From NCBI GenBank assembly GCA_027214345.1, contig JAPWHR010000002.1, forward strand, positions 124,001-188,000: a stretch of 64,000 nucleotides of DNA, read 5' to 3'. Both the position numbers and the translations under genes were made by a program. Shown here piece after piece: positions 1-8,824 of the stretch (its first letter is position 1; each line of letters starts with the position of its first letter). Source of the stretch: Comamonadaceae bacterium G21597-S1. Its GTDB lineage: Bacteria > Pseudomonadota > Gammaproteobacteria > Burkholderiales > Burkholderiaceae_C. A model generated the notes under the pieces. That model was not told where the DNA came from. It made no database searches and saw only the letters and a list, made by a program, of their open reading frames with translations.

Positions 1-1
1 G

Positions 2-586
2 GTCGGCGACACGCCGGCGGGGCGACCGCTGGTGCTGGAGATCGGCTTCGGCATGGGCGAGGCCAGCGCACAGATCGCCGCAACGCTGCCCGGAACCGAC
101 TTCCTGTGCTGCGAAGTGCACGAGCCGGGTGTCGGTGCCCTGCTCAAGCGCATCGGCGAACAAGGCCTGACCAACATCCGCATCCTGGCCCACGACGCGG
201 TCGAGGTGCTCGACCACATGCTGCCGCCATGGGATGCCGCGCAACCCCAGCGCGGCCTGGACGGTGTGCATATCTTCTTTCCAGACCCCTGGCACAAGAA
301 ACGCCACCACAAGCGCCGACTGATCCAGGGCCCGCTGATCCACCGGCTGGCCGAGCGGCTCAAACCCGGCGGCTACCTGCATTGCGCCACCGACTGGCAG
401 CCGTATGCCCAGCAGATCCTGCAGGTGTTGTCGGCCGAGGAACGGCTGGTCAACCGGCAACGCGACAGCCACCCGGAGCTGCAGGGTTACGCGCCGCGGC
501 CCGGGTACCGCCCCTTGACCAAGTTCGAACAACGCGGCGTGCGGCTTGGCCACGGGGTGTGGGACATCGTGTTCCACCGCGCCTGA
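2..586 (+). CDS. trmB: tRNA (guanine-N7-)-methyltransferase, 5' end cut by window
   Basis: The enzyme methylates G46 in the variable loop of tRNAs using S-adenosylmethionine. The reading frame is already open at base 2, so the start lies outside the window. Visible motifs are the SAM-binding [10 protein letters not shown], the TrmB hallmark [15 protein letters not shown] in the middle, and the C-terminal [10 protein letters not shown] that forms the tRNA/guanine-binding end. Only about 194 residues are present against roughly 220-250 usual, so the N-terminus is missing. The next gene begins 17 bases downstream on the same strand. Identification is firm. Confidence 0.93.
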   Translation, partial: VGDTPAGRPLVLEIGFGMGEASAQIAATLPGTDFLCCEVHEPGVGALLKRIGEQGLTNIRILAHDAVEVLDHMLPPWDAAQPQRGLDGVHIFFPDPWHKKRHHKRRLIQGPLIHRLAERLKPGGYLHCATDWQPYAQQILQVLSAEERLVNRQRDSHPELQGYAPRPGYRPLTKFEQRGVRLGHGVWDIVFHRA

Positions 587-603
587 CCGGCGGGCCGACC
601 TCC

Positions 604-1551
604 ATGCTGCGCAGTGCCACTTGCCGAAACCCGGGTGGCCACCACCGGCCACCGACAATCGATGGCGTCGGTCCGAGCCATGTGGGGCTGCCGGCGGGCC
701 GGTGGGCCACCTACCTGGATTTCCTGGCCGAGCGGTTTCCCGACCAGCCCCGTGCCGAGTGGGCGCGTCGCATGCGCGCGGGCAAGGTGCTGGACGACAG
801 CGGGCAGGCGATGGACGAGTCCCGGCCCTACTGCGGCCAGGGACGGCTGTATTACTACCGCGACTGCCCGGCCGAGCCGGTGCACCCTGTCGACGTGCCC
901 GTGCTGTACCGCGACGCACATCTGCTGGTGGTCGACAAGCCACACCGGATGCCGGTCGTGCCCTCGGGGCCGTACCTGCAGCAGTCGCTGCTGGTGCGGC
1001 TCAGGCGAGCCATGGGCCTGGACACGCTGGTGCCGATCCACCGCATCGACCGCGACACCGCCGGCCTGGTGATGTTCTCGCTGCAGCCCTCCACGCGCGA
1101 CGCCTATTGCGCCTTGTTTCGCGAGCACCGGATCCACAAGACCTACGAGGCGGTGGCCCCCTGGCGCGCAGAACTGGCGCTGGCGCTGACCCGGCGCAGC
1201 CGCATCGTGCGGGGCGCGCATTTCCTGCAACAGTGCGAACAACCAGGCTCGCCCAATGCCGAGACCCGGATCGAATTGGTGCGTCGCCTCGACATGCTGG
1301 CACTGTACCGGCTGCGTCCGTTGACCGGCCAGCGCCACCAGCTGCGGGTCCACATGGCGGCACTGGGCGCGGCCATCGCCGGCGACGGCATCTACCCGGT
1401 CCTGACGCCCGAGAGCCACGTGGCACCCGTGTTGCCACTGCAATTGCTGGCCCGATCGATCGCGTTCACCGATCCGCTCGATGGCCGGCCGCGGGCATTC
1501 AGCAGCCAGCGCACCCTGTCATTGGCGCTGCCGCGCGCCAAGCCGCCCTGA
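604..1551 (+). CDS. RluA-family RNA pseudouridine synthase
   Basis: Predicted 315-aa pseudouridine synthase that isomerises specific uridines in rRNA or tRNA. The RluA signature HRIDRDTAGL is at residues 146-155, with catalytic Asp149; the preceding LLVVDKPHRMPV stretch and the later RPLTGQRHQLRVHMAALG block are the other family landmarks. The N-terminal about 95 residues include a region resembling an S4-like RNA-binding part, but I cannot assign it firmly. Start taken at ATG 604, just after trmB; a much longer in-frame extension upstream lies inside trmB and is an out-of-frame shadow. Which RNA position is modified cannot be told. Confidence 0.88.
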   Translation: MLRSATCRNPGGHHRPPTIDGVGPSHVGLPAGRWATYLDFLAERFPDQPRAEWARRMRAGKVLDDSGQAMDESRPYCGQGRLYYYRDCPAEPVHPVDVPVLYRDAHLLVVDKPHRMPVVPSGPYLQQSLLVRLRRAMGLDTLVPIHRIDRDTAGLVMFSLQPSTRDAYCALFREHRIHKTYEAVAPWRAELALALTRRSRIVRGAHFLQQCEQPGSPNAETRIELVRRLDMLALYRLRPLTGQRHQLRVHMAALGAAIAGDGIYPVLTPESHVAPVLPLQLLARSIAFTDPLDGRPRAFSSQRTLSLALPRAKPP

Positions 1552-1578
1552 GAACCTTCCGGCCCTGGCGCCCGGCGC

Positions 1579-2397
1579 TCAGTGCGTGTGTACGAGGCTG
1601 CCCACCACGCTGACCAGCGCAATGCCGACGGTCAGCCAGAGGATCTGCGCAGCGGTCTCGCGCGCGCTGAGCCGTATCTGCAACTGGGGAATCAGGTCCG
1701 CCAACGCCACGTAGATGAAACTGCTGCTGGCCACGACCAGGAAATACGGCAGCAGGTCGACCAGGGGTTCGACCAGCAGATACCCGACCAGGCCGCCCAG
1801 CGCCGTGACCGAGCCGGCCAGCGTCACCTTGGCCAGTGCCGCCTTGCGATCGCCCGTACCGGCGCGCAGCACCATCAGGTCTCCCATGTGGTGCGGCACC
1901 TCGTGCGCCAGCACGGCCACCGCCGCAATCAGGCCCAGGCGCATGTCGGCCAGAAACGCCGACGCGATCAGGATGCCGTCACCGAAACAGTGCACAGAAT
2001 CGCCCGCGAGCACGGCCCAGCTGCCGGGGCTGCCGGTCTCGCGACTGCCGTGCGCATGGGCATCATGGGCATGGGCATGGGCATGGGCGTGATCGTGGCC
2101 GTCACCCTCGGAACCGTGGTGGTGTTCGTGTCCGTGGTGCCACAACTCGGCCTTGTCCAGCAGGAAGAAGAACACCAGGCCGACCAGCAGGGCCGTGAAC
2201 AACAGGTGCGGTTCGATCCGGCTCTCGAAGGCCTCGGGCAGCAGATGCATGAAGGCCGTGGCCAGCAAGGCTCCCGCGGCCAGGCTCAGCATGTGCTGCG
2301 TGTACCGCGCCAGCACACCGAAACTCAACAGGGCTGCCAGCCATACGCTGCCGATGCCGGCGGTCAACGTACCCAGCAGAATAGCGCCCAGGATCAT
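1579..2397 (-). CDS. ZIP-family divalent metal transporter
   Basis: 272-aa inner-membrane transporter, probably for zinc or a similar divalent cation. It has about eight hydrophobic segments. A histidine-rich loop (about residues 87-117, repeated HAHAHA/HHHG runs) follows the third segment. The two ZIP signature helices are HCFGDG (about 136-141) and HEVPHHMGD (about 165-173); the usual HEIPHE is altered to HEVPHH. The start is at the ATG of MILGAILLG; an in-frame upstream extension is Arg-rich, lacks membrane character and overlaps the region ahead of the divergent cyclase, so it was not used. It converges with the pseudouridine synthase gene. Confidence 0.88.
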   Translation of the reverse strand: MILGAILLGTLTAGIGSVWLAALLSFGVLARYTQHMLSLAAGALLATAFMHLLPEAFESRIEPHLLFTALLVGLVFFFLLDKAELWHHGHEHHHGSEGDGHDHAHAHAHAHDAHAHGSRETGSPGSWAVLAGDSVHCFGDGILIASAFLADMRLGLIAAVAVLAHEVPHHMGDLMVLRAGTGDRKAALAKVTLAGSVTALGGLVGYLLVEPLVDLLPYFLVVASSSFIYVALADLIPQLQIRLSARETAAQILWLTVGIALVSVVGSLVHTH

Positions 2398-2648
2398 GAA
2401 AAACGCTCTATGTCGGGTGGGGCCGGGTCGTCCCGGCCGGGAATCCTTGCGCCAGCGTGATGGCTGGGCATCGATCGTGTGTGCACGATGTCGCATTTCG
2501 CGGCACCGCTGCAACCACAGCAGCCGGAAGTGTCGCAGATTTCGCGCTGGCGTCTGGCGGGACGGCCATTAAATGTCTACCATGGGGCGTCGACAACTGC
2601 GCAGGACCACGGCCCGCCTCCCGAGCATCGCCGCCCGAACACCTCGAC

Positions 2649-3572
2649 ATGCCCACGACTCCTGTGGCGAACGCCCGCACCGCATCGGCACCGCGCCTCG
2701 TCATCCTTCCCGCACTGGCCCTGATCGGTGCAATCTGCGCCGGCATCGCCTGGTGGGTCGCAACCGCGACGGACGGCGCCGTGGCTACCGGCCTGCTGGC
2801 GGCGGTTCTCGTGCTGCTGCCCGTGGCCGCCTGCATCCTGGTCCTGCTGCACCGCGAACGCGCCCTGCGCCAGGCCCAAGCGGCGCTGGCGCGCAGCGCG
2901 GCCCAGGCCCAGGCGACCGAACAGGCGCTCAAGGTCCTGGTGCGCGAGCGCGACCAGCTCGCGCGGGCGCAACACATGGCCAGCGCCGCACACGAAAAGC
3001 TGGCTCGCCAGTCGGCCACCGACGGACTGACCGGCATCACCAACCGGCGCCGTTTCGACGAGATCCTGCAGGTGGAATGGCTGCGCGCGGCCCGCGCCCA
3101 CACCAGCATGAGCCTGCTGATCGTCGACATCGACCATTTCAAGCGCTACAACGACCACTACGGCCATGTTGCCGGCGACGAGTGCCTGCGACGCGTGGCG
3201 CATGTGCTGCAGGCCAGTGTGCGGCGGGCGGGCGAATGTGTGGCCCGTTATGGCGGCGAGGAGTTCGTCGTGCTGCTGCCGGGCGCGGCGATCGCCCAGG
3301 CCGAGGAGCTGGCGCAGCGCTGCCTCGATGCCATTGCGGCCGAGGCCCTGCCCCATGCCGCATCACCCACGGCCGGCCACGTCACGTTCAGCATCGGCAT
3401 TGCGCAAGCCGTGCCCGATCCGGCCGATGACGCGACCTCACTGGTCAACGCGGCCGACGCCGCGATGTACCGGGCCAAGACCGCCGGCCGGGCCCGCTAC
3501 GCGGTCGCCGGCCTGGCAGACTGGGAGATCGACAGCGACACGCCGCGAACCCAGGCCGGCGACCTGATCTGA
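2649..3572 (+). CDS. Membrane-anchored diguanylate cyclase (GGDEF protein)
   Basis: 307-aa protein predicted to make cyclic di-GMP from two GTP. Two hydrophobic segments near the N-terminus (about residues 13-32 and 37-58) are followed by a coiled-coil-like Ala/Gln/Arg stretch to about 125, then a full GGDEF domain beginning near DGLTGITNRRRFD. The active-site loop is GGEEF at residues 202-206, so it should be catalytically competent. The inhibitory I-site usually reads RxxD five residues upstream; here the position reads RAGE, so feedback inhibition may be altered. Start chosen at ATG 2649 (MPTTPVAN); the earlier in-frame ATG at 2457 gives an uncharacteristic leader. Transcribed away from the ZIP gene. 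Confidence 0.9.
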   Translation: MPTTPVANARTASAPRLVILPALALIGAICAGIAWWVATATDGAVATGLLAAVLVLLPVAACILVLLHRERALRQAQAALARSAAQAQATEQALKVLVRERDQLARAQHMASAAHEKLARQSATDGLTGITNRRRFDEILQVEWLRAARAHTSMSLLIVDIDHFKRYNDHYGHVAGDECLRRVAHVLQASVRRAGECVARYGGEEFVVLLPGAAIAQAEELAQRCLDAIAAEALPHAASPTAGHVTFSIGIAQAVPDPADDATSLVNAADAAMYRAKTAGRARYAVAGLADWEIDSDTPRTQAGDLI

Positions 3573-3590
3573 AAGACGCCCCACACCTGT

Positions 3591-3614
3591 CCGGTTTCAC
3601 TGCGTGTAAACCGG
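3591..3614. terminator. Inverted repeat between convergent genes (possible terminator)
   Basis: A 7-bp perfect inverted repeat (CCGGTTT / AAACCGG) with a 10-base loop lies between the converging stop codons of the diguanylate cyclase and polA. It lacks a clear T-run on either side, so it may be only a weak or Rho-assisted terminator. A 12-bp perfect palindrome (AGGGGCGCCCCT, 3630-3641) follows it. Confidence 0.35.
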
Positions 3615-3715
3615 CCGAACCCCCCACTGAGGGGCGCCCCTTACGGCCAGGCAAAGCCAGTTCCGTGGGGACCTGTGCCGGCCCGCTCCGCGGCCGTCGG
3701 CCCGCGTGCCCCAGG

Positions 3716-6532
3716 TCAATGGGCCTGGTCCCAGTTCGCGCCGACACCGATCTCGGCCACCAGCGGCACGCGCAGCGACGCCACCGAGGCCATCAATGCC
3801 GGAATCTCCTTGCGCAACCAGTCAACCTCGGCGTCGGGCACCTCGAACACCAGTTCGTCATGCACCTGCATGATCATCTTCGTGGCGCGCTTCTCGGCAT
3901 CGAGCACCTGCTGCACCTTGACCATGCTGAGCTTGATCAGGTCGGCCGCCGTGCCCTGCATCGGCGCATTGATGGCCTGGCGCTCGGCTCCGCTGCGCCG
4001 CGGACCATTCGGTGAGCGAATCTCGGGCAGGTACAGGCGCCGGCCGAACACGGTCTCCACGTAACCCTTCTCGCGCGCCTGCTCGCGCGTTTCGTCCATG
4101 TAGCGCTTGACGCCCGGATAGCGCTGGAAATACCGCTCGATATAGTTCTTGGCCGCCGTGTTGTCGATCGACAGGCTGCGCGCCAGACCGTAGGCACTCA
4201 TGCCGTAGATCAGTCCGAAGTTGATGACCTTGGCATACCGGCGCTGCTCGCTGCTGACCTGCTCCGGCGCCACGCCGAACACCTCGGCGGCGGTGGCGCG
4301 GTGCACGTCCATCCCTTCGGCGAACGCGCGCACCAGGGCTTCGTCCTCGCTGATGTGGGCCATGATGCGCAGCTCGATCTGGCTGTAGTCGGCGCTGGCG
4401 ATCACGCAGCCTTGCGGTGCCACGAAGGCCTCGCGCACGCGCCGGCCCTCGGCGGTACGGATCGGGATGTTCTGCAGGTTGGGGTCGTTGCTCGAAAGGC
4501 GGCCGGTCACGGCCACGGCCTGCGCGTAATGCGTGTGCACGCGGCCGGTACGCGGCAACGCCAGTTGCGCCAGCTTGTCGGTATAGGTGCCCTTGAGCTT
4601 GGCCAGGCCGCGGTGTTCCAGGATCTTGGCCGGCAGCGGATAGTCCTCGGCCAGCTTCTCGAGCACCTCCTCGTCGGTGCTCGGCGCGCCCGTGGCGGTC
4701 TTCTTGACCACCGGCAGGCCGAGCTTGCCGAAGAAGATCTCGCCGATCTGCTTCGGGCTGCCCAGGTTGAAGGGTTGCCCGGCCAGTTCGTGCGCCTCGG
4801 CCTCGAGCTGCATGATGCGCTGGCCCAGTTCGTGGCTTTGCGCGGCCAGCGTCGGCGCGTCGATCAACACCCCGTTGCGCTCGATCCGGTACAAGGCCTC
4901 GCTGGAGTCGATCTCGAGCTGGTAGATGAAGGCCAGCCTGGCATCGGCCTCGATCCGCGGCCACAGGACCCGGTGCACGTCCAGGGTCTGGTCCGAGTCC
5001 TCGCAGGAGTATGCGGCCGCGCGTTCGATGTCGACCTGGTCGAAGCCGATCTGGTGCGCGCCCTTGCCGCACAGGTCTTCGTAGCTGATGCCGGAGCGAC
5101 CCAGGTGGCGTTCGGCCAGGCTGGCCAGGCCATGCGGCCGGTGCACCTCGAGCACGTAACTCTGCAGCATGGTGTCGTGCACGTAACCCTGCACCTCGAT
5201 CCCGTGGTTGGCGAACACATGGCGGTCGTATTTGATGTGCTGGCCCAGCTTGGGACAGGCGGCGTCTTCGAGCCAGGGCTTGAGCCGTTCGAGCACCGCC
5301 TCGCGCGGCAGTTGGTCCGGCACGCCCGGATAGTTGTGCGCCAGCGGCACGTAGGCGGCATGCCCCGGCTCGACGCTGAAGCTCACGCCGACGATGTTGG
5401 CCCGCATGTCGTCCAGCGACGTGGTCTCGGTATCGACGGCCGCCAATGCGGCACCTCGCAGCTTGTCCAGCCAGGCGTCGAGCCGATCCCATCGCAGGAT
5501 CGTCTCGTAGTGCGTCTCGACGCTCGTCCCCGTCCCGCCGGAATCCGCCGGCGCCTCGGCGCTCGCCCCTTCGCCGGCCTCTTCTTGCGCGTCCCCGGCC
5601 TTCGCCGCGGAGGCGGACAGGGTGCGCACCAGGCCCTTGAAGCCGTAGGTCTCGTAGAACTGCTTGAGGCCGTCGACGTCCTGCTCGCCGATGGCGATCG
5701 CATCGAGCGACGGCAGGCCCGCCACCCATTCGCCCAGGTCGCAGTCCGTCTTGACCGTGAGCAGGCTGCGCCCGGTCGGCAGCCAGTCGAGCGCCTTGCG
5801 CAGGTTCTGACCCGCCACGCCCTTGATCGCGTCGGCCTGGGCCACCAGCGCATCGAGCGAGCCGTATTCGTTCAGCCACTTGGCCGCGGTCTTGGGGCCG
5901 ACCTTCTCGACGCCGGGCACGTTGTCCACGGTGTCGCCCACCAGCGTCTGATAGTCCACCATCAGGCGGGCCGGCACGCCGAACTCGGCCTCGACGCCGG
6001 CCAGATCACGGCGCTTGCCGGTCATGGTGTCGACGATGGTGATGTGTTCGTCGACCAGTTGCGCCAGGTCCTTGTCGCCGCTGGAGATGATGACATCGAA
6101 GCCATTGGCTGCCGCCGTCACCGCCAGCGTACCGATCACGTCGTCCGCCTCCACGCCGGGCACGTCCAGCACCGTCCACCCCAGCAGGCGCACCACCTCG
6201 TGGATGGGCGGGATCTGCGCGCGCAGGTCGTCCGGCATCGGGCTGCGCTGGGCCTTGTATTGCGGATAGATGGCGTCGCGGAAGGTCGGCCCCTTGGCAT
6301 CGAAGACGCAGGCCGCGTACCGGGCCGGGATTTCCTTGCGCAGGCTGCGCATCATGTTGACCATGCCGCGGATGGCGCCGGTGGCCGGGCTGGCGGGATC
6401 GTCGGGCACGGCCCGCAGGTCCGGCATCGCATGGTAGGCGCGGTAGAGATAACTCGATCCGTCGACCAGCAGCAGCGTGGGGCGCTGCGGCGCGGCCTGC
6501 GGGGTTTCGGAGGGGGTCGCGGTGGCATTCAT
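3716..6532 (-). CDS. polA: DNA polymerase I
   Basis: 938-aa replication and repair polymerase that removes RNA primers and fills gaps. The N-terminal 5'-3' exonuclease/flap domain (to about residue 300) starts LLLVDGSSYLYRAYHA. An Ala/Glu-rich linker follows. The central 3'-5' exonuclease domain retains the metal ligands in DTETT (Asp367, Glu369), so proofreading should be active. The polymerase domain carries motif A DYSQIELR (near 715) and motif C VHDELVFE near the end. Length is close to the E. coli enzyme (928 aa). The start is the ATG of MNATATPSE; a longer in-frame extension runs antisense through thrB and is rejected. Divergent from the DUF2782 gene. Confidence 0.97.
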   Translation of the reverse strand: MNATATPSETPQAAPQRPTLLLVDGSSYLYRAYHAMPDLRAVPDDPASPATGAIRGMVNMMRSLRKEIPARYAACVFDAKGPTFRDAIYPQYKAQRSPMPDDLRAQIPPIHEVVRLLGWTVLDVPGVEADDVIGTLAVTAAANGFDVIISSGDKDLAQLVDEHITIVDTMTGKRRDLAGVEAEFGVPARLMVDYQTLVGDTVDNVPGVEKVGPKTAAKWLNEYGSLDALVAQADAIKGVAGQNLRKALDWLPTGRSLLTVKTDCDLGEWVAGLPSLDAIAIGEQDVDGLKQFYETYGFKGLVRTLSASAAKAGDAQEEAGEGASAEAPADSGGTGTSVETHYETILRWDRLDAWLDKLRGAALAAVDTETTSLDDMRANIVGVSFSVEPGHAAYVPLAHNYPGVPDQLPREAVLERLKPWLEDAACPKLGQHIKYDRHVFANHGIEVQGYVHDTMLQSYVLEVHRPHGLASLAERHLGRSGISYEDLCGKGAHQIGFDQVDIERAAAYSCEDSDQTLDVHRVLWPRIEADARLAFIYQLEIDSSEALYRIERNGVLIDAPTLAAQSHELGQRIMQLEAEAHELAGQPFNLGSPKQIGEIFFGKLGLPVVKKTATGAPSTDEEVLEKLAEDYPLPAKILEHRGLAKLKGTYTDKLAQLALPRTGRVHTHYAQAVAVTGRLSSNDPNLQNIPIRTAEGRRVREAFVAPQGCVIASADYSQIELRIMAHISEDEALVRAFAEGMDVHRATAAEVFGVAPEQVSSEQRRYAKVINFGLIYGMSAYGLARSLSIDNTAAKNYIERYFQRYPGVKRYMDETREQAREKGYVETVFGRRLYLPEIRSPNGPRRSGAERQAINAPMQGTAADLIKLSMVKVQQVLDAEKRATKMIMQVHDELVFEVPDAEVDWLRKEIPALMASVASLRVPLVAEIGVGANWDQAH

Positions 6533-6583
6533 CGCGCCATTGTGCCTGCCACGGCCCGGCCGCAGTGCACCTACAATCGGCCG

Positions 6584-6922
6584 ATGCCCCACTTTCGTTT
6601 TGCCACCCTTTGCGCGCTGGCCGCGACCCTGGCCTGGAGCACGCCGTCCCTCGCACAGACGGCACCGGCCGATGGCGCGACCAGCGTCCCGGGCGGGCGT
6701 CCGGACCAGCGCATCGAGCGCATCCAGATCGAGGATGCCGGCTCGCGCATCGACGAATTGCGCGTGGGCGGCGAAACCCAGAGCATCGTCGTCTCGCCCA
6801 AGGGTGGCATGCCGCCCTACGACGTGCAGCCGGCCGGCATCCATCGCAACCTGACGCGCGGCGAGCGCGGCAACAACACGGCGACCGGCGGCACGCGGGT
6901 CTGGAAGCTGCTGGACTTCTAG
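6584..6922 (+). CDS. DUF2782-type exported small protein
   Basis: 112-aa protein with a Sec signal peptide (about residues 1-24, cut after SLA or SLAQ) and a short mature part with a central IEDAGSRIDELRVGGET stretch and a C-terminal RVWKLLDF. It resembles the DUF2782 family, small periplasmic proteins found between polA and thrB in many betaproteobacteria; function unknown. No Shine-Dalgarno sequence precedes ATG 6584. A TACAAT box at 6572-6577 would place the transcription start at or next to the ATG, so the mRNA may be leaderless. It lies 18 bases upstream of thrB and probably shares its transcript. Confidence 0.75.
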   Translation: MPHFRFATLCALAATLAWSTPSLAQTAPADGATSVPGGRPDQRIERIQIEDAGSRIDELRVGGETQSIVVSPKGGMPPYDVQPAGIHRNLTRGERGNNTATGGTRVWKLLDF

Positions 6923-6940
6923 GCCCGGCAAGACTGATTC

Positions 6941-7936
6941 ATGGCGGTATACACGGAGGTCGCACCCGACGAGGCGGGCGACCTGATTCACAAGCTTGGC
7001 CTGGGCGATCTGCAGGCGATGCAAGGTTGCGCCGGCGGCATCGAGAACACCAACTACTTCGTCACCACCAGCGGCGGCGAATACGTGCTGACGCTGTTCG
7101 AGCGCCTGAGCTTCGAGCAACTGCCGTTCTACCTGGCGCTGATGAAGCACCTGGCCGGGCACGGGATTCCGGTGCCGGATCCGGCGCAGGACGCCAATGG
7201 CGTCTACCTGCACCGGCTGCGGGACAAGCCGGCCACGGTGGTCAATCGCCTGTCCGGCAAGAGCGCGTTGTCGCCCGACGCCGGGCACTGCTCCGCGGTC
7301 GGTGCCATGCTGGCGCGCATGCACCTGGCCGGACGAGACTTCGCGCTCGAACAACCCAATTTGCGGGGCCTGCCCTGGTGGAACGAGACGGTGCCGGTGG
7401 TCTTGCCGCATGTCGACGGGCCGCAGGCGGAGCTGCTGCGCTCCGAACTGGCCTACCAGAACCATGTCGCCGAATCGGCGGCCTGCCAGGCATTGCCGCG
7501 CGGCGCCATCCACGCCGACCTGTTTCGCGACAACGTATTGTTCGACACCGGCGTCGACGCGCCCGCGCCGGACGGCCGCCCCCGGCTCAGCGGCTTCTTC
7601 GACTTCTATTTCGCCGGCATCGACACCTGGGTGTTCGATATCGCGGTCTGCCTGAACGACTGGTGCATCGACCTCGAGACCGGCGTCGCGGACCTCGAGC
7701 GCAGCCGCAGCATGCTGGCCGCCTACGCAGCCGTGCGCCCCTTGACCGCATCCGAGCGCCGCCTGCTGCCCGCGATGCTGCGGGCCGGCGCACTGCGCTT
7801 CTGGATCTCCCGCCTGTGGGATCTGCACCTGCCGCGCGAGGCATCGATGCTGCAGCCGCACGACCCGACCCATTTCGAACGGGTGCTGCGCGAACGGATC
7901 CGCCAGAGCCTGACGCCGAACCTGCTGGGCCTGTGA
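6941..7936 (+). CDS. thrB: Homoserine kinase (aminoglycoside-phosphotransferase fold)
   Basis: 331-aa cytoplasmic enzyme phosphorylating homoserine with ATP in threonine biosynthesis. It belongs to the APH-like ThrB type found in pseudomonads and Burkholderiales, not the GHMP type. The catalytic loop is HADLFRDN at residues 191-198, and the metal-binding Asp is in GFFDFYFAG (218-226). N-terminal GGIENTNYFV (about 32-41) is the family nucleotide-loop motif. Full length for the family. It follows the DUF2782 gene closely, and the next gene begins 19 bases downstream, suggesting one transcription unit. Confidence 0.94.
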   Translation: MAVYTEVAPDEAGDLIHKLGLGDLQAMQGCAGGIENTNYFVTTSGGEYVLTLFERLSFEQLPFYLALMKHLAGHGIPVPDPAQDANGVYLHRLRDKPATVVNRLSGKSALSPDAGHCSAVGAMLARMHLAGRDFALEQPNLRGLPWWNETVPVVLPHVDGPQAELLRSELAYQNHVAESAACQALPRGAIHADLFRDNVLFDTGVDAPAPDGRPRLSGFFDFYFAGIDTWVFDIAVCLNDWCIDLETGVADLERSRSMLAAYAAVRPLTASERRLLPAMLRAGALRFWISRLWDLHLPREASMLQPHDPTHFERVLRERIRQSLTPNLLGL

Positions 7937-7955
7937 ACATTCAGCGGCACGCACC

Positions 7956-8756
7956 ATGAAACTCCACATCGTTCCCGCACGCACCGGCATCACCTGGGTC
8001 AAGCTGGGCATCCGCACCTTCTTTCGCCAGCCGCTGGCCTTGTCCGGCCTGTTCTTCATGTTCCTGGCCGTGATGTCGCTGGCCAGCATGGTCCCGGTCA
8101 TCGGGCTCGGACTGGCCATGGCCTTGTTGCCCGCCTGCACGCTGGGCCTGATGGCCGCGAGCAAGGAGGCGCACGCTGGCAACTTTCCGATGCCGATGGT
8201 GTTCCTGAGCGCGTTCCGCGCCGGGCGCCAGCAACTGCGCGCCATGCTGACGCTGGGCGTGATGTACGGCATCGGCCTGGCGGTCGTGATGGGCATCACG
8301 GCGCTGTTCGACGATGGCCGCTTCGCGGCCAGCTACCTGGCAGGCAGCGCGCCATCCATCGACATGGCGCGCGACCCCGACAGCCGCTCGGCGATGATGG
8401 CCTTCCTGCTGCTGCAGCTGCCGTTGTCACTGATGTTCTGGCATGCGCCGGCGCTGGTGCATTGGCACCAGGTGCCGCCGCTCAAGAGCGTTTTCTTCAG
8501 CCTGGTGGCCTGCCTGCGCAACCTGCTGGCGTTCACCGTGTTCGGGCTGATGTGGATCGGAATCACGATGCTGCTGATCGTCGCCATATCGCTGCTCACC
8601 GGCATACTGGGCAACCCCCAGGTGGCCGGCGTCGTGCTGCTGCCTGGCACGCTGATGATTGCGGCGATGATCTTCACGTCCACCTATTTCTCGTTCCGGG
8701 ACTGTTTCCTGACCGAAGACGACCACGCCACGCCGCCCGCGGCCGGCGCCCCGTGA
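7956..8756 (+). CDS. BPSS1780-family integral membrane protein
   Basis: 266-aa polytopic inner-membrane protein with about six hydrophobic segments. The N-terminus (MKLHIVPARTGITWVKLGIRTFFRQPLAL) matches the opening of the family named after Burkholderia BPSS1780, which typically accompanies thrB in this order. No catalytic motif is visible and its function is unknown. Start ATG 7956 lies 19 bases after thrB, consistent with cotranscription. The C-terminus ends in a short charged, Ala/Pro-rich cytoplasmic tail. Confidence 0.8.
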   Translation: MKLHIVPARTGITWVKLGIRTFFRQPLALSGLFFMFLAVMSLASMVPVIGLGLAMALLPACTLGLMAASKEAHAGNFPMPMVFLSAFRAGRQQLRAMLTLGVMYGIGLAVVMGITALFDDGRFAASYLAGSAPSIDMARDPDSRSAMMAFLLLQLPLSLMFWHAPALVHWHQVPPLKSVFFSLVACLRNLLAFTVFGLMWIGITMLLIVAISLLTGILGNPQVAGVVLLPGTLMIAAMIFTSTYFSFRDCFLTEDDHATPPAAGAP

Positions 8757-8824
8757 CGATGGACCGGCCACGGGGTTACAGTTGGCCCTGACCGTTGATC
8801 GACGCCGTACCGTGAGGAGGATGC

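Noticed and set aside
4301-6583. Long plus-strand frame opposite polA
   Set aside because: It is a His/Gln/Leu-rich shadow of polA. Only its last part, from ATG 6584, is a real gene (DUF2782 type).
3716-8299. polA frame extended to 1527 aa
   Set aside because: The part beyond the MNATATPSE start runs antisense through thrB and the membrane-protein gene and has no polymerase or family features; it is an open frame caused by high GC.
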